A DNA stretch of 24,539 bases from Paracoccaceae bacterium (lineage in GTDB: Bacteria; Pseudomonadota; Alphaproteobacteria; Rhodobacterales; Rhodobacteraceae): NCBI GenBank assembly GCA_016937725.1, contig JAFGVZ010000073.1, forward strand, positions 1 through 24,539, in the 5' to 3' direction. The notes below the pieces were generated by a model. The model was not told the origin of the DNA and did not search any database. It saw only the letters and a program-made list of their open reading frames with translations. The position numbers and the translations under genes are program-made. Below, piece by piece: positions 14,821 to 22,858 of this stretch (position 1 is the first letter of the stretch; every line of letters begins with the position of its first letter).

Positions 14821-17765
14821 CCCGCCTTTCCACGGGGGGTCTGATAGACCGCGAAACGCAACTGCGCTTCAGCTTCAACGGGCGGTCCTATACCGGGCAT
14901 CCGGGCGATACGCTGGCCTCGGCGCTTTTGGCCAATGGGGTGCAGCTTGTGGGCCGCAGCTTCAAATACCACCGCCCGCGCGGGGTGTTCGCGGCCGGGT
15001 CGGAAGAGCCGAATGCCATGGTCGAATTGCGCAGCGGCGCGCGGCAGGAACCCAATACCCGCGCCACCGTCGCGGAATTGTTCGACGGGCTTGTCGCGCG
15101 GTCACAGAACCATGTCGGATCGTTGGAGCGAGACTTGCTGGCGATAAACGACCTGTTTGCACCGTTCCTCGCGGCTGGGTTCTATTACAAAACCTTCATG
15201 TGGCCCAAGGCGTTCTGGGAAAAGCTATACGAGCCTGCGATCCGACGCGCGGCGGGCCTTGGCACGCTCTCAATGCGACCGGACCCCGACAGCTATGATA
15301 AGGGCTTTCTGCATTGTGACCTTTTGGTAATCGGCGCGGGCGCGGCCGGTCTTGCTGCGGCACTGACAGCCGGGCGTGCGGGCGCGCAAGTGGTGTTGGC
15401 CGAAGAGGACTTCCAGCTCGGCGGGCGACTTCTGTCGGAACGCGACAGTCTGGACGGAGCAGAGGCCAGTCTTTGGGTCACGAAGATGCGCGAGGAATTA
15501 CAAAGCCTTGCCAATGTTCGCCTCATGCCGCGCACGACCGTTTTCGGGGCCTATGACCATGGTATTTATGGCGCGGTTGAACGGGTGGCCGACCATTTGC
15601 CCACCCCCGGTGACAGAGTGCGCCAAAGCCTGTGGCGGATCAGGGCGAAACGCGCGATCCTTGCCGCGGGCGCGATAGAGCGGCACATTCCCTTCGCCGA
15701 GAACGACCGCCCCGGCATCATGCTGGCCGGGGCGATGCGCGCCTATGCCAACCGTTGGGCCGTCACGCCGCTGAAGAATGCGACCGACCGGGTTGCGGTG
15801 TTTACCAACGGTGATGACGGGCACCGCACGGCGCTTGACCTGATGGCGCATGGCGTGCCGGTGCTGGGGGTGATCGACACGCGCGCGGATGCACCGCGTT
15901 TCGGCGATTACAGATTGTTCGCGGGTGCAACCATCACCGGCACCAAGGGGCGGCACGGGCTGACAGCAATCCAGATCACCCAAGGCAGCAAGGCTGCGTG
16001 GTATTCCGTGGGCGCGCTGGGCGTCGCCGGGGGCTGGAACCCGAATGTGCATCTGGCTTCGCATCATCGCGGGCGTCCGGTTTGGGATGAGGGCGTGCTG
16101 GCCTTCTTGCCGGGGCCGAACGGGCCGCACGGGCTGATCCCGGTGGGCGCTGCGGCGGGCAAAGGTGGTGTTGCCAACGCCCTTGCCGACGGAATGCAGG
16201 GCGCGATCACGGCCTTGGGGCAGATCGGTCTTGCCGCTAAACCGATTCCGCTTCCACAGGCCGAAAATACGCCAGCGACCCAAGAAGCTTTCTGGCATGT
16301 GCCGGGCCGACGCCGCGCATGGGTCGACTTCCAGAATGATGTCACCGTCAAGGATATTGCGCTTGCCCACAAAGAGAATATGCGCTCGGTCGAGCATCTG
16401 AAGCGCTGGACAACGCTGGGGATGGCAACCGATCAAGGTAAGACGTCGAATATTTCGGCTCTGGCGGTCATGGCGGAATTGACAGGCAAGACCATTCCCC
16501 AGACTGGCACAACCATGTTCCGCCCGCCCTATACCGGGGTGTCGTTGGCAGTGCTGGGCGGCGGCGATACCGGGCCGCATTTCCGGCCCAAGCGCCTGAC
16601 CCCGACCCATTATTGGGCCAGTGCACGGGGCGCGTCCTTCATTGAGGTTGGCCCATGGATGCGCGCGCAGTTTTTCCCGCAGCCGGGCGAGACCCATTGG
16701 CGCCACTCCGTCGACCGCGAAGTATTGGCCGTCCGCGCAGGCGTCGGCATTTGCGATGTCACCACGCTGGGCAAGATCGACGTGCAGGGCGCGGATGCGG
16801 GCGAATTCCTGAACCGCGTCTATGCCAACATGATGGGCACGCTCAAGGTTGGTATGGTCCGCTACGGCCTCATGCTGCGCGAGGATGGGCATGCCTATGA
16901 TGACGGCACTTGTGCCCGACTGGCGGAAGATCACTTCATTGTCACGACAACCACGGCGAATGCGGCGGGTGTTTATCGCCAGCTCGAATTCTTCCGGCAA
17001 TGCGTCTGGCCGGATTTGGATGTGCAGCTCATTTCGACCACGGATGCCTGGGCGCAGATTGCCGTGGCTGGGCCGAAATCGCGGATGCTGCTTCAGCGCG
17101 TTGTCGATGACGCAGACATCTCGAACGCGGCGTTTCCCTTCATGGCCTGCCGCGCGCTGACCATTTGCGGCGGCTTGCGGGCGCGGTTGTTCCGTATCTC
17201 GTTTTCGGGAGAGCTGGCCTATGAGCTGGCCGTTCCCGCGCGCTACGGCCATGCGCTGATGGAACGCCTGATGGAGCAGGGCGCGGATCTGGGCGTGACC
17301 CCTTATGGCACGGAAGCACTTGGCGTGTTGCGGATCGAGAAGGGCCATGCTGCCGGGGCCGAGTTGAACGGACAGACAACTGCGCAAATGCTGGGTCTGG
17401 GGCGCATGGTCTCTGCCAAGAAGGACAGTGTCGGCGCGATCATGTCGCGGCGCGAAGGCTTGGCGGGCGACAAGCGTCGTCTTGTGGGGCTCAAGCCCGT
17501 GACCGCGCAAACGCCGGTGGCGGCGGGATCGCATTTGTTCACGCGCCGGGCCGTGCAGGACATGGCCAACGATCAAGGCTGGGTCACGTCGGCCTGCTAC
17601 TCGCCCCATCTGGAAAGCTATATCGCGCTTGGCTTCTTGGAAGATGGTGAAAATCGCTTGGGTGAAGTGATTACGGCCGCGAACCCGCTTGAAGGGCAAG
17701 AGGTGGCGGTGGAAGTGGTCTCTGCCCATTTTGTCGACCCGGACGGAGGACGTCTGCGTGACTGA
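14817..17765 (+). CDS. mgdC: N-methylglutamate dehydrogenase subunit C (sarcosine oxidase alpha-like)
   Basis: Large subunit, 982 residues, like SoxA. Domains in order: an N-terminal ferredoxin-like fold without cluster Cys (about 10-90; FNGRSYTGHPGDTLASALLA); a pyridine-nucleotide disulphide-oxidoreductase domain with NAD-type motif VIGAGAAGLAAAL near residue 170; a linker; then a GcvT-type tetrahydrofolate-binding aminomethyltransferase domain (about 605-880) with GICDVTTLGKIDVQG and YGLMLREDGHAYDDGTCARL, and the GcvT C-terminal barrel (about 890-975). The last part should transfer the methyl carbon as a methylene group to tetrahydrofolate, feeding C1 metabolism. Overlaps mgdB by four bases and mgdD by eight. 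Length is normal for the alpha subunit. A long open frame on the opposite strand is a shadow of this gene. Confidence 0.92.
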   Translation: MTRLSTGGLIDRETQLRFSFNGRSYTGHPGDTLASALLANGVQLVGRSFKYHRPRGVFAAGSEEPNAMVELRSGARQEPNTRATVAELFDGLVARSQNHVGSLERDLLAINDLFAPFLAAGFYYKTFMWPKAFWEKLYEPAIRRAAGLGTLSMRPDPDSYDKGFLHCDLLVIGAGAAGLAAALTAGRAGAQVVLAEEDFQLGGRLLSERDSLDGAEASLWVTKMREELQSLANVRLMPRTTVFGAYDHGIYGAVERVADHLPTPGDRVRQSLWRIRAKRAILAAGAIERHIPFAENDRPGIMLAGAMRAYANRWAVTPLKNATDRVAVFTNGDDGHRTALDLMAHGVPVLGVIDTRADAPRFGDYRLFAGATITGTKGRHGLTAIQITQGSKAAWYSVGALGVAGGWNPNVHLASHHRGRPVWDEGVLAFLPGPNGPHGLIPVGAAAGKGGVANALADGMQGAITALGQIGLAAKPIPLPQAENTPATQEAFWHVPGRRRAWVDFQNDVTVKDIALAHKENMRSVEHLKRWTTLGMATDQGKTSNISALAVMAELTGKTIPQTGTTMFRPPYTGVSLAVLGGGDTGPHFRPKRLTPTHYWASARGASFIEVGPWMRAQFFPQPGETHWRHSVDREVLAVRAGVGICDVTTLGKIDVQGADAGEFLNRVYANMMGTLKVGMVRYGLMLREDGHAYDDGTCARLAEDHFIVTTTTANAAGVYRQLEFFRQCVWPDLDVQLISTTDAWAQIAVAGPKSRMLLQRVVDDADISNAAFPFMACRALTICGGLRARLFRISFSGELAYELAVPARYGHALMERLMEQGADLGVTPYGTEALGVLRIEKGHAAGAELNGQTTAQMLGLGRMVSAKKDSVGAIMSRREGLAGDKRRLVGLKPVTAQTPVAAGSHLFTRRAVQDMANDQGWVTSACYSPHLESYIALGFLEDGENRLGEVITAANPLEGQEVAVEVVSAHFVDPDGGRLRD

Positions 17766-18333
17766 TCTTATCCCGCTAACTGCGCTGGGCTGCACGGCGG
17801 CACGGCATGAAAAGATCGGTGCGTTCCATCTGACGGAGCGCCCAAATCTGGCCTTGGCGTCTTTGAGCCTGCGCAAGGGACAAGCGGTGCCGTCGCCCTT
17901 TGGCCTTGTTCTGCCCGGTCCGGGGCAGGCAGTCTGGAGTGGCGATCATGGCGCGTTCTGGACGGGGCGCGATCAATGGATGATCGAGGCAAACGGACAG
18001 ACCGACTTGGCCGCATTGCTGAAGGCCGCTGTGCCAAACGCGTCGATTACCGAACAGACCGACGGGTTTGCCGCGTTTGAACTGACGACCGAACAAGGCG
18101 CAGACGCCATTGACGAGGTGATGCGCAAGCTTGTGAACCTTGACCCGCACGCTTTTGAGGCGGGCAGTGCGACCCGCACAACGCTGGATCACATCAGCGT
18201 TTTCCTGATCCGTCGTGCCCCGGACAAGTTGTCCGTGATCGGAATGCGCACCTATGCGGCGGCACTTTGGCACGCGCTTGCGCAGGTTGCCCGACGCACC
18301 GACGCTGACATTGACGCAAGACTGTCGCCATGA
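17758..18333 (+). CDS. mgdD: N-methylglutamate dehydrogenase subunit D (sarcosine oxidase gamma-like)
   Basis: Smallest variable subunit, 191 residues, like SoxG. It has the loose GcvT-like pattern of the gamma family: LASLSLRKGQ, WMIEANGQ, NLDPHAFEAGSATRTTLDHISVFL in shortened form, and YAAALWHALAQVA near the C terminus. I choose the GTG at 17758 (VTDLIPL), which overlaps the mgdC stop by eight bases and has a strong GGAGGA seven bases upstream; the ATG at 17689 lies deep in mgdC and lacks such a site. It ends the mgd operon. The stop codon sits in the loop of a six-base stem. Confidence 0.86.
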   Translation: MTDLIPLTALGCTAARHEKIGAFHLTERPNLALASLSLRKGQAVPSPFGLVLPGPGQAVWSGDHGAFWTGRDQWMIEANGQTDLAALLKAAVPNASITEQTDGFAAFELTTEQGADAIDEVMRKLVNLDPHAFEAGSATRTTLDHISVFLIRRAPDKLSVIGMRTYAAALWHALAQVARRTDADIDARLSP

Positions 18334-18364
18334 ATGGCGAACGCAGAGGCGGAATTGCTTTTTT
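18325..18364 (+). terminator. Possible terminator of the mgd operon
   Basis: Six-base stem TCGCCA (18325-18330) / TGGCGA (18335-18340) with a TGAA loop containing the mgdD stop, then a TTTTTT run at 18359-18364. The T run is 18 bases after the stem, further than in a classic intrinsic terminator, so this is tentative. Confidence 0.3.
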
Positions 18365-18599
18365 ACGACGCGGAAGCTGAACACTGCCGCAGAAAGAACC
18401 TGCTAAAGATATGCCGGAGGTCGATACGCCGGTAGCTTTGGCAGGCTGTTTCAAGGCGGTCCGAGTTGACCTGATCAAGCTCGATGAAAAAGCGATCGAT
18501 GTAAAACAGGTATGTATGCCAGCCGTCGCCCTCGTAGCGACGGTGCTGTTCTGGCTGCGGATACCCATCAGGCTGAAGCCTAATCCGTGGCGAATTTGG
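18363..18599 (-). pseudogene. Unrecognised protein-like fragment without a start codon
   Basis: On the minus strand a frame of 78 codons runs from just after a TGA (18602-18600) to TAA (18365-18363). It has no ATG, GTG or TTG. Its translation is strikingly protein-like: DGYPQPEQHRRYEGDGWHTY, then LFYIDRFFIELDQ, CQSYRRIDLRHIFSRFF. Codon choice in the middle (CGC, TAC, GAG, GGC, ATC) looks genic. It begins inside the last 20 bases of the regulator gene in another frame, so it may be the 3' end of a lost gene cut off by that gene, or a small protein with an odd start. I do not recognise the family. Confidence 0.35.
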
Positions 18600-20430
18600 T
18601 CACGTCAATGCCGAAGGTTTTGGCCTTCGAATATGCGGTTGTTGCAGCAATACCCAATAGGGCGGCAGCGCCCGACTTTCCAGAAATGCGGCCTTTCGCG
18701 CGCCGCAGCGCATTTTCGAAATTCTCGATTTCAAGTTTGCGCAGGTCCTCTTGGCTCATGACCTTGTCAGACCTTGCGTCCGGGTCGTCTTTGCCTACCT
18801 GAAGATCAAGCCTAAGCGGGCCGCCCTGCGCCAGAATGGCCGTGCGCTCGATCACATTTTCCAATTCGCGCACGTTGCCCGGCCAATCATACTGCTTGAG
18901 CGCGGACATGTTTGCATTGGTCAGCCGCGCTTTGGGCAGCCGCAACCGTCGGGTTATCCGGTCGAGGAAGTGGCGCGCCAGATAGGGAATGTCCTCTGGC
19001 CTTTGGTTCAGCGGTTGGCAAGTTATGGGCAACACGTTCAGCGCGAAATACAAATCCTGCCGGAACCGACCCGCCCGCACCTCTGCCGCAAGATTGCGCG
19101 ATGTGGTGGCGATTACCTTGATCGAGACCGGGGTTTCGGAACTGTCACCAAGCCGCCTGACATGACCCGATTTCAGCACATCGTAAAGACGCGCTTGGAT
19201 TTTCGCGGGAAGTGCGGACACTTCGTCTAGATGCAGGGTGCCATTATGGGCCATCATCAGCTTACCGACGGTGTCGCGCGAGGCGCCCGGAAAGGCCCCG
19301 CGCCGGTAGCCAAACAATTCGGCTTCCAACTCGTCTGTGTCGGTCTGGTCGCAAGCGATGCGCGTCAAGGGCCTGCGTTGCCGAGCGCTGGCTTCGTGTA
19401 TGGCCGATACGGTCAGGCTTTTGCCCGACCCGATCGGCCCCGAGACAAGCACATGCGCATCATTCTTCGCGGCAAGGTCGATCTGCGCGTTCAACGCCTT
19501 GATCGAGGACGAGACACCGACCACGCCCGTATGCGACCGCGCCGAGCGGATTTCCGTCAGTAGGTAGTCATTCTCTTGTTCTAGCTTGACCTTCAGGTCT
19601 TCGACCTGTGCCAAGGCTTCACGCAAGGCGCGCTCATTCTCTTTGCGCTCGGTCACATCCCGAAAGATGACAACGGCCCCTGCCAGCACGTTGTGGTCAT
19701 AGATAGGGGTAGAGACGTATTCGACAAGGATGGGTTTGCCATCCTTGCGCCAGAAGACATCATCCTCGACACGCATTGTCTTGTCGCGCCGGAAAGATTC
19801 GTAGATCGGGCATTCATGCGCGGGAAAATGCTCTCCGTTCAGGTGTTTGTAATGGATGATCGAATGCAGCCCTCGACCGATCAAATCATCTGAAGACCAG
19901 CCAAGCATTTCTTGGGCCGCGCGGTTGACGAAGGTCGCTTTTCCCTCGGCATTGATTCCGTAAATCCCTTCCCCCGCCGCTTCCAGAATCAGGCGGTTCT
20001 GGGCCTCGACCTCTCGGAAGAAGCCATAGATGTTTTGCCACTGCATCAGCCCGGCACTTTGATGCGCGTTCAATTCTTCGCGCTGGTTGCGGCGGTCCAG
20101 CTCATCGAGATCCAGAAAGCTGAGCAGCACGCGCGCGGGTTGGTGCTGGATACCATAGGTCTGCAAACGAAGGGGTTGGCCATCCGCGCCCATCAGGCTG
20201 ATCGTCCGGTCGGTGTAGGACACGAAATGTGCGACCGCATCAAAAAAGACGGCGACCAAGGCAATATCGCTGGCAAGAAGTTTCGAGAAGGGCCGCTCTA
20301 CCGCGCCCGCACCCAACATGCGTTGCGCCGCGATGTTGAACGCTTCTATCCGGTCGGTCTGCGTGTTCAGCAGAACGCTTGGAAGCGGCTGAGTTGCGAC
20401 AAGGATATCAGAATCGGGTGTGGTCTGCAT
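18580..20430 (-). CDS. PAS-AAA+-Fis transcriptional regulator (bacterial enhancer-binding protein family, altered sigma-54 motif)
   Basis: Regulator of 616 residues from the ATG at 20430 (in-frame ATG 20442 and GTG 20469 are possible; the GTG overlaps a palindromic site, so I prefer a later start; none has a good ribosome-binding site). Order: an N-terminal PAS-like sensor (about 15-110), a PAS domain (about 143-262), a coiled-coil linker, an AAA+ domain and a Fis-type helix-turn-helix (about 581-605, GKSGAAALLGIAATTAYSKA). The AAA+ has Walker A GPIGSGKS (331-338) and Walker B TLHLDE. The sigma-54 loop GAFTGA reads GAFPGA (378-383), and the arginine-finger region reads FRQDLYFALNV where DLYYRLNV is usual. 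GNVREL is kept. It is divergent from the cyanate cluster and probably regulates it; whether it uses sigma-54 is doubtful. Confidence 0.85.
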   Translation of the reverse strand: MQTTPDSDILVATQPLPSVLLNTQTDRIEAFNIAAQRMLGAGAVERPFSKLLASDIALVAVFFDAVAHFVSYTDRTISLMGADGQPLRLQTYGIQHQPARVLLSFLDLDELDRRNQREELNAHQSAGLMQWQNIYGFFREVEAQNRLILEAAGEGIYGINAEGKATFVNRAAQEMLGWSSDDLIGRGLHSIIHYKHLNGEHFPAHECPIYESFRRDKTMRVEDDVFWRKDGKPILVEYVSTPIYDHNVLAGAVVIFRDVTERKENERALREALAQVEDLKVKLEQENDYLLTEIRSARSHTGVVGVSSSIKALNAQIDLAAKNDAHVLVSGPIGSGKSLTVSAIHEASARQRRPLTRIACDQTDTDELEAELFGYRRGAFPGASRDTVGKLMMAHNGTLHLDEVSALPAKIQARLYDVLKSGHVRRLGDSSETPVSIKVIATTSRNLAAEVRAGRFRQDLYFALNVLPITCQPLNQRPEDIPYLARHFLDRITRRLRLPKARLTNANMSALKQYDWPGNVRELENVIERTAILAQGGPLRLDLQVGKDDPDARSDKVMSQEDLRKLEIENFENALRRAKGRISGKSGAAALLGIAATTAYSKAKTFGIDVTKFATD

Positions 20431-20467
20431 GAGACAGAGCATCTGTGCTTGCGCAGCAAAGCGAAGC

Positions 20468-20497
20468 ACGAAAATTCGTAATTTACGAAAATTCGTA
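20468..20497. promoter_or_regulatory. Tandem palindromic operator between the regulator and cynA
   Basis: Two copies of the 13-base sequence ACGAAAATTCGTA (20468-20480, 20485-20497), 17 bases apart. Their junction forms a perfect inverted repeat TTCGTAA-T-TTACGAA (20475-20489). A -10-like CATAAT (20507-20512) follows at a fitting distance toward cynA. Looks like a cooperative binding site for a dimeric regulator controlling both genes. Confidence 0.55.
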
Positions 20498-20619
20498 AGA
20501 AACGCTCATAATTTAATCAATTATTTCAATGCAAAGCGCACTTTGATGCGGGTTTCATCCTGTCTTCAAGACAGCCCTTTCCTGTGGGACTCTGAACCTA
20601 ACAACGACAGGAGATGGAT

Positions 20620-22008
20620 ATGACAATCAAAAGCCTGGGTAATCCCTATTCCGAAAAGACCGATCTGCGGCATGGGGCCGAATGTGGCTGTGACAGTTGC
20701 GTGTCGGGCCATGGGCATGACAAGTCTTATGTCGAACCGGCGCGCATGTCGTCCGAGCAGATGATGGAACGCGCGGTTGAAAGCGCCATTGTGCGGTCGG
20801 TTTTCGGCCAGAACGATATCGCACGCCGCTCCTTCATGGGGTTGTTGGGCGGCTCGACCGTGGCTGCGGTGCTGGCGTCTGTCTTCCCTGTCAAAGAGGC
20901 CGCAGCGGCGCTTTTGGACGACCTTGGTCCCCCCGAAAAGCCCGATTTGAACATCGGCTTTGTGCCCATCACCTGCGCCACGCCCATCATCATGGCGCAG
21001 CCTTTGGGCTTTTACGAACGCTACGGCCTGAACGCGCAGGTGATCAAGACCGCGGGTTGGGCCGTGGCCCGCGACAAGTCGCTGTCTGGCGAATATGACG
21101 CCAGCCACATGCTGACGCCGATGCCGCTGGCCATGACCATGGGGGCGGGGTCGATTGCGTCGCCCTACATCATGCCGGCAGTGGAAAACATCAACGGTCA
21201 GGCCATCGTGCTGTCGAATGAGCATCTGGACAAGCGCGACCCCACTCAGTGGAAAGGGTTCACATTCGGCGTGCCGTTTGAATATTCCATGCACAACTTC
21301 TTGCTGCGGTATTACGTGGCAGAATTCGGGCTGGACCCCGATGTGGACATTCAAATCCGCGTTGTCCCGCCGCCTGAAATGGTCGCCAACCTGCGCGCTG
21401 GCAACCTTGACGGCTACCTGTCGCCAGACCCGTTCAACCAGCGCGCCGTTTGGGAAGGCATTGGCTTCATTCACATGTTGACCAAGGATATCTGGGAAGG
21501 CCATCCCTGCTGTGCCTTTGCAGCACCTCTGAGCTTTGCGCAGGAACTGCCCAACACTTATGGCGCGCTTTTGAAGTCGATCATCGATGCGACGCAATAT
21601 GCGTCCAACCCCGACAACCGGATCGAGATTTCCGAGGCCATTGCGCCGACCAACTACCTGAACCAACCGGTTCAAGTGATCCAGCAAGTGCTAACAGGCA
21701 CCTACGCAGACGGCTTGGGTGAAGTGAAGCGCGTGCCCGACCGGATCGATTTCGACCCGTTCCCATGGCATTCCATGGGTGTGTGGATCCTGACGCAGAT
21801 GAAGCGTTGGGGCTATATCGAGGGCGATGTCGATTACAAGGGGATCGCAGAGCAGGTCTATCTGGCCGCCGACGCGAAGAAGGTGATGGAAGACCTAGGC
21901 TATACCGCGCCAGATGTGACCTACAAATCCCATACCATCATGGGCAAGACCTTCGATTACAACGACCCCGAGGGCTATGTTCAAAGCTTCGCCATCGGGA
22001 AGAAATAA
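20620..22008 (+). CDS. cynA: NrtA/CmpA/CynA-family ABC transporter substrate-binding protein, probably for cyanate
   Basis: Binding protein of 462 residues of the nitrate/bicarbonate/cyanate family. The mature part opens with LNIGFVPITCATPIIMAQPL and GFYERYGL, then SGEYDASHMLTPMPLAMTMG and DGYLSPDPFNQRAVW, all standard for NrtA-like proteins. Unusually, a twin-arginine signal (ARRSFMGLLGG, residues 68-78) is preceded by a leader of about 67 residues with CGCDSC (Cys22, 24, 27) and HGH (31-33). I start at ATG 20620, six bases after AGGAG; ATG 20614 touches that site. The downstream permease, ATPase and cynS point to cyanate as substrate; nitrate or bicarbonate binding cannot be excluded from sequence alone. 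First gene of the operon; a tandem palindrome lies upstream. Confidence 0.8.
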   Translation: MTIKSLGNPYSEKTDLRHGAECGCDSCVSGHGHDKSYVEPARMSSEQMMERAVESAIVRSVFGQNDIARRSFMGLLGGSTVAAVLASVFPVKEAAAALLDDLGPPEKPDLNIGFVPITCATPIIMAQPLGFYERYGLNAQVIKTAGWAVARDKSLSGEYDASHMLTPMPLAMTMGAGSIASPYIMPAVENINGQAIVLSNEHLDKRDPTQWKGFTFGVPFEYSMHNFLLRYYVAEFGLDPDVDIQIRVVPPPEMVANLRAGNLDGYLSPDPFNQRAVWEGIGFIHMLTKDIWEGHPCCAFAAPLSFAQELPNTYGALLKSIIDATQYASNPDNRIEISEAIAPTNYLNQPVQVIQQVLTGTYADGLGEVKRVPDRIDFDPFPWHSMGVWILTQMKRWGYIEGDVDYKGIAEQVYLAADAKKVMEDLGYTAPDVTYKSHTIMGKTFDYNDPEGYVQSFAIGKK

Positions 22009-22011
22009 GCC

Positions 22012-22848
22012 ATGATGGGCACACTTTCTGAAAACCGGCGTGCGGCCCTTTTGTCGGTCAGCATGCTGGTCATCGGCCTTCTGATCTGGGAGGCAGCCAT
22101 TCCCGCACAGCAGGCAGCGGGGGAATTGACCGAGTATGAATTGCTCACCGGAGGAGGGGCGCCCAAAGCGGGCGTGCCCCCACCATCAGAGATCTTCACC
22201 AAGGCGTGGGAAGAGTTGTCGAACCCATTCTACGATGCCGGGCCGAATGACAAGGGCATCGGCATACAGATCGGTTATTCGATATACCGGGTGTTGTCGG
22301 GCTATTTCATGGCTGCCGCCATTGCCATCCCGTTGGGCTTTCTGATCGGCATGTCCGCCGTGGCCTACAAGGCGTTCAACCCGTTCATTCAGGTGTTGCG
22401 CCCCATTTCGCCCTTGGCATGGATGCCGCTTGCGCTGTTCATCATCCAAGATAGTGAACTCAGCGCGATTTTCGTGATCTTCATCTGCTCGATCTGGCCC
22501 ATGCTGATCAACACGGCCTTCGGTGTGGCAGGTGTGCGCAAAGACTGGATCAACGTGGCGCGAACCCATGAACTGGGAGCCATGCGCACCGCCTTCACGG
22601 TCATCTTGCCTGCTGCGGCCCCAACCATCATCACCGGAATGCGCATTTCGATCGGGATCGCGTGGCTTGTGATCGTCGCGGCAGAGATGCTCGTGGGGGG
22701 AACCGGCATCGGGTATTACGTCTGGAACGAGTGGAACAATCTCGATCTGACATCGGTGATCTTTTCCATCCTGATGATCGGCGTCGTGGGCATGGTGCTT
22801 GACAGCATCTTTACCCTTGCGCAGCGCGCTGTCGCCTACGCGGAATAG
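22012..22848 (+). CDS. cynB: ABC transporter permease, probably for cyanate (NrtB/CynB-like)
   Basis: Inner-membrane permease of 278 residues with a BPD_transp_1 domain. An N-terminal membrane segment (LLSVSMLVIGLLIWEAAI) is followed by a periplasmic stretch and then the transport domain. The EAA loop, which contacts the ATPase, reads VARTHELGAMRTAFTVILPA, and IITGMRISIGIAWLVIVAAE is the family-typical segment after it. WNEWNNLDLTSV near the C terminus is characteristic of nitrate/cyanate permeases. ATG 22012 and 22015 are both possible; the site upstream (GAAGAA) is weak, so coupling with cynA (gap of three bases) is likely. The stop is ten bases before cynD. Confidence 0.85.
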   Translation: MMGTLSENRRAALLSVSMLVIGLLIWEAAIPAQQAAGELTEYELLTGGGAPKAGVPPPSEIFTKAWEELSNPFYDAGPNDKGIGIQIGYSIYRVLSGYFMAAAIAIPLGFLIGMSAVAYKAFNPFIQVLRPISPLAWMPLALFIIQDSELSAIFVIFICSIWPMLINTAFGVAGVRKDWINVARTHELGAMRTAFTVILPAAAPTIITGMRISIGIAWLVIVAAEMLVGGTGIGYYVWNEWNNLDLTSVIFSILMIGVVGMVLDSIFTLAQRAVAYAE

Positions 22849-22858
22849 GAGAGTGTCC

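Noticed and set aside
15498..17876. A 792-codon open frame on the minus strand opposite mgdC
   Set aside because: It is a shadow of a clear SoxA-like gene in GC-rich DNA. Its translation has no family features and is rich in Arg, His and Gln as expected of antisense frames.
14817..18333. Heterotetrameric sarcosine oxidase soxBDAG
   Set aside because: The subunits resemble sarcosine oxidase, but the adjacent mgsABC and gmaS genes and the altered delta subunit identify N-methylglutamate dehydrogenase.
18523..18543. Hairpin CCGTCGC / GCGACGG as a terminator for the PAS regulator
   Set aside because: The stem is good but no T run follows on either strand, and it lies within the protein-like minus-strand fragment, so it may be fortuitous.
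20500..20619. Possible sigma-54 promoter before cynA (GCGCAC with TGC further on)
   Set aside because: The spacing is one base short and the -24 GG is missing. I see no GG-N10-GC arrangement in this interval.
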